64,000 nt of DNA from Halotia branconii CENA392 (lineage in GTDB: Bacteria > Cyanobacteriota > Cyanobacteriia > Cyanobacteriales > Nostocaceae). Location of the stretch: positions 124,001-188,000 of the forward strand of contig NZ_CP124543.1 in NCBI RefSeq assembly GCF_029953635.1, read 5' to 3'. The position numbers and the translations under genes were made by a program. This document shows positions 35,822-43,225 of the stretch, piece by piece (position 1 is the stretch's first letter; every line of letters begins with the position of its first letter). The notes beneath the pieces were generated by a model, which searched no databases, was not told where the DNA came from, and worked only from the letters and a program-made list of their open reading frames with translations.

Positions 35822-37927
35822 GTGAAAAAAATCCTAATTTTGTCAGCAAATCCCACAAATACGGAAAAGCTGCGCTTAGATGAAGAAGTCCGGGAAATTC
35901 AGGCGGGGTTGGAACGTGCCAAAATTCGGGAGCAGTTTGAAATTATCACCAAATGGGCAGTGCGTCCTGACGATTTGCGTCGCGCCCTTTTAGATTATGA
36001 ACCAGAAATCGTCCATTTTTCGGGACATGGGGGAGGAAATCAAGGCTTGGCTTTGGAAAATAATTCCGGGCAATTGCAACCAGTGAGTACAGAGTCACTG
36101 ACTCGGTTGTTGAAATTATTTCAGAACAAAATTGAGTGTATTGTCTTAAACGCCTGTTACAGTGAAGTGCAAGCCGAAGCGGTTCATCAACAGATTAATT
36201 ATGTAGTGGGTATGAATCGGGCAATTGGCGATCGCGCAGCGATTAAGTTTGCCGTCGGGTTTTATGATGCATTAGGGGCAGGTAGATCTTATGAGGATGC
36301 TTACGAGTTTGGTTGTTTGGCGATTGATTTAGAGAGTATTCCCGAATCTGCCACCCCGGTATTGAAATGCAGACATAATTTAGCAGCAGCTGAACCGAAA
36401 CCACAAACTCAGCGTATTTTTATTAGCTATAAGCGTCATGCCGAACCCGATGAAACCGTGGTGCTGCAAGTTTTTCAGGCGCTTTCCTCACAGCATCAAG
36501 TCTTTATTGACCAAACAATGTCTGTAGGGACACATTGGGCTGAATGCATCGAAGCAGAAATTAGTCAAGCAAATTTTATGATTCTTTTTTTGTCATCTCA
36601 TTCAGTCCACAGTGAGATGGTAGAAGCAGAAGTGAAGATGGCGCATAATTTAGCCCAAGTGCAGGGCGGAAAACCTGTGATTCTGCCAGTGCGTTTGGCT
36701 TATCGCCAGCCTTTTCAGTACCCTTTAAGCGCCTATTTAAATCATATTAATTGGGCATTTTGGCAAGATGCGGCAGATACACCGCGCCTGATTGATGAAT
36801 TAAAACAAGCTGTTTCTGGGGGTGCATTGACGATTAGTGAGGAGAAATCGAAGGCAGATTTACTGCAAATCAGTGAACCGTCACCTCTTCCTCAACCCTT
36901 TGCTTCAGCACAGCCGGACTGCTTAGAAATGCCATCAGGGACGATGGAATCTCAATCTAATTTTTACGTAGAACGTTCCTCTGATGCCGTAGCCCTCCAG
37001 ACAATCGAGCGTCAAGGCGTGACTGTTACGATTAAAGGACCGCGGCAAATGGGTAAGAGTTCGCTGTTAATTCGCACGATTGAAACTGCGGTGAATGCTG
37101 GTAAACATGTAGCTTTGCTGGATTTTCAATTGTTTGATAAAGCGGCTTTAACTAATGCTGACTTGTTTTTTCGTCAGTTCTGCATTTGGCTAACTGATGA
37201 GTTGGCAATGACAGATAAAGTTGAGCAGTATTGGGATATGCCTTTAGGTAATAGCCAGCGTTGCACTCGTTATGTAAGTCGTTATTTATTAAAAGAGTTT
37301 GGCAACCCTCTAGTTTTGGCAATGGATGAAGTAGAGAGGGTGTTTGATACTGATTTTCGCTCAGATTTCTTTGGGATGCTGCGGAGTTGGCACAATAGCC
37401 GCGCTACTACTGCGGTGTGGAAGCAACTAGATTTAGCGTTGGTAACTTCCACAGAACCTTACCAATTAATTGATAATCTTAACCAATCGCCTTTTAATGT
37501 GGGGCAAGTGATTGATTTAGAAGATTTTACACCCGCACAGGTAGCAGACTTGAATCGCCGTCATGGTTCGCCCCTCAACCCCAACGAAGAACGGCAATTA
37601 ATAGCGTTACTGAATGGGCATCCTTATTTGGTACGTTTGGCACTCTACGAAATTGCCAGTCAGCGCCTGACTACGGCTGAGGTGTTCGCTCATGCTACGG
37701 CGGATAAAGGTCTATTTAGTAATCATCTGCGGAATCATCTGTTTCGATTACATAACAAACCGGAATTAGTGCAAGGAATGCTTCAGGTAATTCGTCAAAA
37801 CACTTGTGAAGATGAAGGCGTTTTCTTTCGGTTGCGGGGTGCGGGTTTAGTGCGGCGGGAAGGGCGTGTAATTTTGCCGCGTTGTCAACTTTATGCCGAT
37901 TATTTTCGGGAGAATCTGCGTGGTTAA
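35822..37927 (+). CDS. CHAT protease-like / TIR / AAA NTPase protein
   Basis: 701 residues, GTG start. Part 1 (1-185) resembles CHAT/caspase-like peptidases: VHFSGHG (His69) and VLNACYS (Cys112) are the expected catalytic dyad. Part 2 (198-330) is a TIR domain: RIFISYKRH at the first strand, and SEMVEAE at 264-270, where Glu270 takes the catalytic position of NADase TIRs (Trp and Cys of the common SxWCxxE are replaced). Part 3 (about 380-700) is an AAA_35-like ATPase with Walker A GPRQMGKSS (406-414) and Walker B LVLAMDEVE (about 497-505), ending in a winged-helix-like block. The next gene starts inside its stop. It is probably a cytoplasmic effector activated through the ATPase. Confidence 0.88.
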   Translation: MKKILILSANPTNTEKLRLDEEVREIQAGLERAKIREQFEIITKWAVRPDDLRRALLDYEPEIVHFSGHGGGNQGLALENNSGQLQPVSTESLTRLLKLFQNKIECIVLNACYSEVQAEAVHQQINYVVGMNRAIGDRAAIKFAVGFYDALGAGRSYEDAYEFGCLAIDLESIPESATPVLKCRHNLAAAEPKPQTQRIFISYKRHAEPDETVVLQVFQALSSQHQVFIDQTMSVGTHWAECIEAEISQANFMILFLSSHSVHSEMVEAEVKMAHNLAQVQGGKPVILPVRLAYRQPFQYPLSAYLNHINWAFWQDAADTPRLIDELKQAVSGGALTISEEKSKADLLQISEPSPLPQPFASAQPDCLEMPSGTMESQSNFYVERSSDAVALQTIERQGVTVTIKGPRQMGKSSLLIRTIETAVNAGKHVALLDFQLFDKAALTNADLFFRQFCIWLTDELAMTDKVEQYWDMPLGNSQRCTRYVSRYLLKEFGNPLVLAMDEVERVFDTDFRSDFFGMLRSWHNSRATTAVWKQLDLALVTSTEPYQLIDNLNQSPFNVGQVIDLEDFTPAQVADLNRRHGSPLNPNEERQLIALLNGHPYLVRLALYEIASQRLTTAEVFAHATADKGLFSNHLRNHLFRLHNKPELVQGMLQVIRQNTCEDEGVFFRLRGAGLVRREGRVILPRCQLYADYFRENLRG

Positions 37928-40900
37928 ACCAATCATTTACACTGTAGGCGGGACGGTACAGGCTGGGGGTGGTGTTTATATTCCCCGCCAAGCTGATGAG
38001 GAATTGCTGAGTTTATGTCGGTCAGCAATTTTTACTTATGTTCTCACGCCGCGCCAGATGGGTAAGTCGAGTTTGATGGTACGCACAGCCCAAACCCTGA
38101 CAGCAGAAGGTATTAAAGCGGTGATTGTTGACCTCCAGGAATTGGGGGCAAATGTCACTGCCGAACAGTGGTATTTGGGCTTTTTGGTGAAGTTAGATGA
38201 CCAACTGATGTTAGATACCGATGTGGTGAGTTGGTGGCAAGAACACCAGCATTTAGGGGTTTCGCAACGGCTGACATTGTTTTTTGAGCATGTGTTATTG
38301 GCTGAAGTTGAGGGGCAAATAGTCGTGTTTGTGGATGAAATTGATTCCACCCTTAGCTTAGATTTTACCGATGATTTTTTTATTGCAATTCGTTATTTGT
38401 ATGTTGCCCGTGCGACTAATGCCGAATTTAACCGTTTATCTTTTGTGTTGATGGGGGTAGCAACTCCTGGGGATTTGATTCGGGATGCCAAGCGTACACC
38501 GTTTAATATTGGTACGCAGGTGGATTTGACTGATTTTACTTTTGAAGAAGCTTTACCCCTGGCCGAGGGTTTGGGTTTACTGGCTGATGAGGCTCAAAAA
38601 GTTTTGCGATGGGTGCTGAAATGGACGGGAGGGCATCCTTATTTAACACAGCGTTTGTTTGGTGCTTTATTAGCAGAGGGGAGTAGGGATGTAGACAAGA
38701 TAGTTAGCAGCACATTTTTTGGTTTGATGAGTGAGCAAGATAATAACTTGCAATTTGTGCGGGATATGTTGACTAAACGCTCACCAGATATGGAGGTTTT
38801 GACTATATATCGGGAGATTCGCCGGGGTAAGCGGGCAATTGTAGATGAGGAACAATCGTTAGTTAAATCTCACTTAAAGTTGTCGGGGGTGGTGCGGCGT
38901 GAAAATAATGTTTTGCGGGTGAGAAATCAAATCTATCGGCAAGTATTTAATGGCAAGTGGATTAATCAATATTTGCCGTTTAATTTGCGGGATAGGTGGG
39001 AAAGGCTGAAACCGGCATTGCCCTATGTGGTTGCATTGGTATTGTTTTCGGGTTTAATGACGCTAGTGGCTGCGTATGTGAATAACCAACGCCTGATAGC
39101 AGAAGAACAACGCAGTAAGGCTCAAGAAGCCCAAAAAGAAGCACAAACCCAAAAGCAAAGAGCTGAAAACCAAGCTGCTAAAGCTCGTGAACAACAGGAA
39201 AGAGCAGAAAAACAAAGCCGAGAAGCAAAAAGACAAAAGCTAAGGGCTGAAGCAGGAGAGAAACAAGCCAAGTCTGCCCAAACAACAGCTGAAAAACGAG
39301 GTGTAGAACTAGCCGCAGCCCTCCAGCAAGCCCAAGCAGCTCAAACAGCCGAAGCCCAGCAGCGTCGAGTGGCAGAAGAACGAAAAAAACAAGCACAAGA
39401 TGCCCAGAAACGTGCTGAACGAAACTTGTTAGAAGCCGACAGGCAGCGAAATATTGCCAAACAACAAGAACAGACAGCCGAAAAGCGCCGCATTAATGCC
39501 GAAATTCTGGCTGAGAGTTTAAAGTCACAAAACTTGTTGGCATCAAATTTGGAGATAGAAGCGTTAGTCGCAGGTTTGACATTAGGCAAACGACTAAAAA
39601 CACTAGATAAAAATATAGAGTCAGATACCCGTGTTTCAGCTATAGCTTCTCTCCAGCAGGTGGTTTATGGAGTTAAGGAACGTAATCGATTAGAAGGTCA
39701 TAGCAATTATGTCTATGGCGTGGCTTTTAGCCCCGATGGCAAAAACATTGCCTCTGCTAGTAAAGACAACACCGTAAAGTTGTGGAATCGCAACGGACAA
39801 CTGTTACAAACTCTCCAAGGTCATAGCAATTGGGTTTATAGCGTGGCATTTAGCCCCGATGGCAAAACCATTGCCTCTGCCAGTGAGGACAACACCGTGA
39901 AGTTGTGGAATCTCAACGGACAACTGTTACAAACTCTCCAAGGTCATAGCGATTCGGTTTGGGGTGTGGCATTTAGTCCAGATGGCAAAACCATTGCCTC
40001 TGCTAGTAAAGACAACACCGTAAAGTTGTGGAATCTCAACGGACAACTGTTACAAACTCTCCAAGGTCATAGCGATTGGGTTAGGGGTGTGACATTTAGC
40101 CCTGACGGTCAAATTATTGCCTCTGCTAGTAAAGACAAAAAGGTAAAGTTGTGGAATCTCAACGGACAACTGTTACAAACTCTCAAAGGTCATAGCGATT
40201 CGGTTTGGGATGTGGCATTTAGCCCTGACGGTCAAATGATTGCCTCTGCTAGTAACGACAAAAAGGTAAAGTTGTGGAATCTCAACGGACAACTGTTAGA
40301 AACTCTCCAAGGTCATAGCCATTTGGTTTGGGGCGTGGCATTTAGCCCTGACGGTCAAATTATCGCTTCTGCGAGTTCAGATACAATGGTGAAGTTATGG
40401 AATCTCAACGGTCAAGAACTGCAAACTCTCAAAGGTCATAGCAGTTCGGTTTGGGATGTGGCATTTAGCCCCGACAGTCAAATTATTGCCTCTGCCAGTG
40501 ACGACAAAACGGTGAAGTTGTGGAATCACAATGGGCAACAAGAATTGCAAACTCTTAAAGGTCACAGTAAGTTGGTTAGGGGTGTAGCATTTAGCCCTGA
40601 CGGTCAAATTATTGCCTCTGCTAGTGACGACAAAACGGTGAAGTTGTGGAATCGCAATGGGCAAATGTTACAAACTCTCCAAAGTCATAGCAACTTTGTC
40701 AATGGTGTGGCATTTAGCCCTGATGGCAAAACCATTGCCTCTGCTAGTACAGACAACACAGTGAAGTTGTGGAATCGCAATGGGCAACAAGAATTGCAAA
40801 CTCTTAAAGGTCACAGTAAGTCGGTTAAGGGTGTGGCATTTAGCCTTGACGGTCAAATTATTGCCTCTGCCAGTGAGGACAAAACGGTGAAGTTGTGGAA

Positions 40901-41498
40901 TCTCAATGGGCAAATGTTACAAACTCTCCAAGGTCATAGCAACTTTGTCAATGGTGTGGCATTTAGCCCTGATGGCAAAACCATTGCCTCTGCCAGTGAG
41001 GACAACACAGTGAAGTTGTGGAATCTCAATGGTCAAGAACTCCAAACTCTCAAAGGCCATAGCAACTCTGTCAATGGTGTGGCATTTAGCCCTGATGGCA
41101 AAACCATTGCCTCTGCCAGTGAGGACAACACAGTGAAGTTGTGGAATCTCAATGGGCAAATGTTACAAACTCTTAGAGGTCATAGCACTTGGGTTAATAG
41201 CGTGGTATTTAGTCCTGACGGTCAAATTATTGTCTCTGCTAGTACAGACAAAACAGTGAAGTTGTGGAATCTCAACGGTCAGCAACTCCAAACTCTTAAA
41301 GGCCATAGCAGTTCTGTTTTGGGCGTGGCCTTCAGCCCCGATGGCCAAACTATTGCCTCTGCCAGTGATGACAACACGGTGAAGTTGTGGAATCTCAACT
41401 TGGATGATTTAATGGCTAAGGGTTGCGCTTGGGCGCGCGATTATTTACAGCACAACCCCAATGTGAGTGAGAAAGATAAGGGGTTGTGTAATTTGTAA
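37920..41498 (+). CDS. AAA NTPase / TM / coiled coil / 14x WD40 protein
   Basis: 1192 residues from the GTG at 37920, chosen because GGAG lies 7 bases upstream; an ATG at 37893 adds nine residues. AAA_35-like ATPase: YTVGG-x7-YIPRQADEEL at the start, Walker A TPRQMGKSS (43-51), Walker B VVFVDEID (about 135-142), winged helix LKLSGVVRRENNVLRVRNQIY. Then a membrane segment (about 367-387), an Ala/Gln/Lys/Glu-rich coiled coil (391-536), a linker (LQQVVYGVKERNRLEGH), 14 WD40 repeats (591-1157) and a cap LDDLMAKGCAWARDYL. It overlaps the previous gene by 8 bases, so translation is coupled. Likely a membrane-bound sensor whose ATPase pairs with that of the CHAT-TIR protein. Confidence 0.9.
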   Translation: MVKPIIYTVGGTVQAGGGVYIPRQADEELLSLCRSAIFTYVLTPRQMGKSSLMVRTAQTLTAEGIKAVIVDLQELGANVTAEQWYLGFLVKLDDQLMLDTDVVSWWQEHQHLGVSQRLTLFFEHVLLAEVEGQIVVFVDEIDSTLSLDFTDDFFIAIRYLYVARATNAEFNRLSFVLMGVATPGDLIRDAKRTPFNIGTQVDLTDFTFEEALPLAEGLGLLADEAQKVLRWVLKWTGGHPYLTQRLFGALLAEGSRDVDKIVSSTFFGLMSEQDNNLQFVRDMLTKRSPDMEVLTIYREIRRGKRAIVDEEQSLVKSHLKLSGVVRRENNVLRVRNQIYRQVFNGKWINQYLPFNLRDRWERLKPALPYVVALVLFSGLMTLVAAYVNNQRLIAEEQRSKAQEAQKEAQTQKQRAENQAAKAREQQERAEKQSREAKRQKLRAEAGEKQAKSAQTTAEKRGVELAAALQQAQAAQTAEAQQRRVAEERKKQAQDAQKRAERNLLEADRQRNIAKQQEQTAEKRRINAEILAESLKSQNLLASNLEIEALVAGLTLGKRLKTLDKNIESDTRVSAIASLQQVVYGVKERNRLEGHSNYVYGVAFSPDGKNIASASKDNTVKLWNRNGQLLQTLQGHSNWVYSVAFSPDGKTIASASEDNTVKLWNLNGQLLQTLQGHSDSVWGVAFSPDGKTIASASKDNTVKLWNLNGQLLQTLQGHSDWVRGVTFSPDGQIIASASKDKKVKLWNLNGQLLQTLKGHSDSVWDVAFSPDGQMIASASNDKKVKLWNLNGQLLETLQGHSHLVWGVAFSPDGQIIASASSDTMVKLWNLNGQELQTLKGHSSSVWDVAFSPDSQIIASASDDKTVKLWNHNGQQELQTLKGHSKLVRGVAFSPDGQIIASASDDKTVKLWNRNGQMLQTLQSHSNFVNGVAFSPDGKTIASASTDNTVKLWNRNGQQELQTLKGHSKSVKGVAFSLDGQIIASASEDKTVKLWNLNGQMLQTLQGHSNFVNGVAFSPDGKTIASASEDNTVKLWNLNGQELQTLKGHSNSVNGVAFSPDGKTIASASEDNTVKLWNLNGQMLQTLRGHSTWVNSVVFSPDGQIIVSASTDKTVKLWNLNGQQLQTLKGHSSSVLGVAFSPDGQTIASASDDNTVKLWNLNLDDLMAKGCAWARDYLQHNPNVSEKDKGLCNL
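39690..41393 (+). repeat. Near-identical WD40 repeat array, 14 units of about 123 bp
   Basis: Units of 41 residues (a few with one or two extra, GQQELQT) with the frame L-x-GHS-x2-V-x2-VAFSPDG-x2-IASAS-x-D-x-TVKLWN. Neighbouring units are almost identical in DNA, for example 39810-40060 and 40910-41160. Differences concentrate at the two residues after GHS and the residue after the following Val (NY/Y, NW/Y, DS/W, DW/R, DS/W, HL/W, SS/W, KL/R, NF/N, KS/K, NF/N, NS/N, TW/N, SS/L), and at the residue before the Asp of the TVKLW strand. Confidence 0.95.
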
Positions 41499-41550
41499 TA
41501 CTCGCCAAGGGCGAGAAGCAAGCTACGTAATTCGTAATTATGGATTGGTA
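41493..41550. repeat. Dispersed repeat starting at the stop codon of the WD40 gene
   Basis: TAATACTCGCCAAGGGCGAG-AAGCAAGCTACGTAATTCGTAATT is the reverse complement, nearly exact, of 51662-51712. TACTCGCCAAGGGCGAG is itself partly palindromic. The WD40 stop codon lies at its edge. Confidence 0.7.
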
Positions 41551-41706
41551 CTTTATTGCAGGATAAACCGCTATAAGTAAGGTATTGAGAGACTTTTATT
41601 AGTTTGCGATCGCGTTTAAAAGCTTGACCTTACGCTGGAAATTTTAAAGGAGTCAGCAACGAGGATGAGATTATCTATTATCCTTCTAAAACTACTGTTG
41701 AACTTC

Positions 41707-42366
41707 CTAGCTATTGCATCTTTGAGAAAAGCTTTGAATTTCTGCTTGAATATTAGCTCTTGCAGATTGTTCTGCAACCTTCAACATCAGAGGCGTAAAA
41801 TATATCTGCTGTCTTTGTAAAAATTTTTCTAAAACTTGTTTGCGACCGATAATATAATCATTTTCTGCCACCCAAGCATATTCTTGACGAATAGCATTAG
41901 CATACTCTTGATAATCAACTGAATCAGCAGCCAAAATTGCCAAATCTGCATCTAGTAAAATGTGGCTATCAATATCATCCGCAGTCGCTTGGTGATGTTT
42001 GGTGTTTAGAATCAGACGATGAATTGTCGTTATATAACTAATGGGAATTTCTAAACTATTCATTAACTGACAAGCATATTCAGCACTTTTTTCTTCGTTA
42101 TCTAAAACTTTAGTATCATAAATAACATCATGAAACCAAGCTGCAAGTTGTACAGCGGGCAAATTTTGGGTATTTTTTTGTAAGGTTTGAATTTTATTTA
42201 AAACGTAGTGTATGTGTTGCAATGTATGGTAATAACGACCAGTAGTAGAATATGCCTCAACTACTTGGGTAAAGGTTGTTTTAATCTTGAATTGGTCAAC
42301 TTCAAAGTATTGCAGTGTATGCTGCCAGTGATTAAATAAAATATTGGTAAGTTTAGCTGTAAGCAT
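41707..42366 (-). CDS. HD-domain protein, predicted metal-dependent phosphohydrolase
   Basis: 219 residues. RYYHTLQHIHYVL (first His), AAWFHDVIYD (HD pair) and later LDADLAILAAD (Asp) make the metal-binding HD set. It looks like the family of short HD proteins of unknown substrate found across cyanobacteria and proteobacteria. Soluble, with no added domains. It lies just downstream of the pterin dehydratase gene, separated by a perfect palindrome. Confidence 0.88.
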   Translation of the reverse strand: MLTAKLTNILFNHWQHTLQYFEVDQFKIKTTFTQVVEAYSTTGRYYHTLQHIHYVLNKIQTLQKNTQNLPAVQLAAWFHDVIYDTKVLDNEEKSAEYACQLMNSLEIPISYITTIHRLILNTKHHQATADDIDSHILLDADLAILAADSVDYQEYANAIRQEYAWVAENDYIIGRKQVLEKFLQRQQIYFTPLMLKVAEQSARANIQAEIQSFSQRCNS

Positions 42367-42382
42367 ATAATCTCACATAACA

Positions 42383-42414
42383 AGATCCCCGACTTTTTAA
42401 AAAGTCGGGGATCT
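42383..42414. terminator. Perfect 32-bp palindrome, probable terminator
   Basis: AGATCCCCGACTTTTT followed directly by its complement AAAAAGTCGGGGATCT, no spacer. It sits between the pterin dehydratase stop (42418) and the HD gene start (42366). Folded as RNA it gives a GC-rich stem with an AU-rich top, followed by few U residues. It may terminate the upstream gene or be a mobile palindrome. Confidence 0.55.
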
Positions 42415-42417
42415 AAT

Positions 42418-42768
42418 TTACTCGGCAAACTCAGCAGCGATCGCATCTGTTTTAGCTGCCATAATAAAATCATTGCGATGCAATCCTTCAATTGCATGTG
42501 TCCACCAAGTAACTGTAACTTTGCCCCATTCGGTTAGCAAAGCGGGATGATGTCCTTGTTTTTCGGCTTCTTCACCTACTTGTTGAGTAAAAGCTAGTGC
42601 TTTTTGAAAATCGGGAAACTTGTAAACGTGCTGTAAACGTGCTTCCCCATTCTCATCAATTATCTTCCAATCAGGAATCTGAGGCTTAAGTTCAGCAATT
42701 TCTGCTTTAGTTATTGGCGGCGAATCACCACTACAAGGAGCGCAAGTTTGTGGTAGTAAAGTCTCCAT
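42418..42768 (-). CDS. 4a-hydroxytetrahydrobiopterin dehydratase (PCD/DCoH)
   Basis: 116 residues. EKQGHHPALLTEWGKVTVTWWTHAIEGLHRNDF holds the His-His-Pro and the later His and Asp of the active site. The enzyme recycles pterin cofactors; in cyanobacteria it may also work in molybdopterin or folate-linked pterin chemistry. The length is normal. An N-terminal CAPCSGDSPP-type Cys-x2-Cys precedes the domain and is common in this group. Confidence 0.93.
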   Translation of the reverse strand: METLLPQTCAPCSGDSPPITKAEIAELKPQIPDWKIIDENGEARLQHVYKFPDFQKALAFTQQVGEEAEKQGHHPALLTEWGKVTVTWWTHAIEGLHRNDFIMAAKTDAIAAEFAE

Positions 42769-42804
42769 TGTTCTTACTCCTTCATGATTTCAATTAGTAT
42801 TTTC

Positions 42805-42831
42805 CCGACGCTGTATCAGTTACAGCGTCGG
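42805..42831. terminator. Hairpin, 11-bp perfect stem
   Basis: CCGACGCTGTA, loop TCAGT, TACAGCGTCGG. It lies just after the stop of the 72-residue gene (minus strand) and before the dehydratase start. There is no clear U-tract; it could be a terminator or an RNA processing site. Confidence 0.5.
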
Positions 42832-42840
42832 ACTTATAGC

Positions 42841-43059
42841 TTAGTCAATCGAAATTGACTGAGGGCCAGTACCCTTACCGTTATGCAGTTCAGTATTAAG
42901 GCTGGAATAACTGTGAGGACGAGTCTGTTGATCTAGCCAGCTTTTGACAGGATCATCTGCCAAGTTGAGTCTAAGTACACCAGACACAAACCCACCCAAA
43001 AATGAGATTGGGTGCTGAGTAAATTGTTTGAATATTGGTGACAATTCATCAATAAACAT
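42841..43059 (-). CDS. Small conserved hypothetical protein
   Basis: 72 residues. FIDELSPIFKQFTQHPISFLGGFVSGVLRLNLADDPVKSWLDQQ has a weakly hydrophobic centre (FLGGFVSGVLRL) and a polar tail. Its ends and context (hairpin after its stop) suggest a real gene. No known domain. It could be a membrane-associated small protein. Confidence 0.6.
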   Translation of the reverse strand: MFIDELSPIFKQFTQHPISFLGGFVSGVLRLNLADDPVKSWLDQQTRPHSYSSLNTELHNGKGTGPQSISID

Positions 43060-43225
43060 TCTATAAGTCTCCTAAGTGCCGTGAAAAATTATCACTTCTT
43101 GATCGTAACTTGGAATTGGGCATAGGGAATAAAAGGCAGAGGGGCAGGGTGCGGGGTGCAAGGGGGATGAAGAAGAATTACCTATTTCTCCCTGCTCCCT
43201 GCCCCCTGCTCCCCTGCTTCTTTTT

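Noticed and set aside
40395..41348. Minus-strand open frames opposite the WD40 array
   Set aside because: Repeated shadows of the sense repeats, each one copying its neighbour.
39690..41393. CRISPR-like array because of regular repeats
   Set aside because: The period is about 123 bp, in frame, and encodes WD40 units; there are no spacers.
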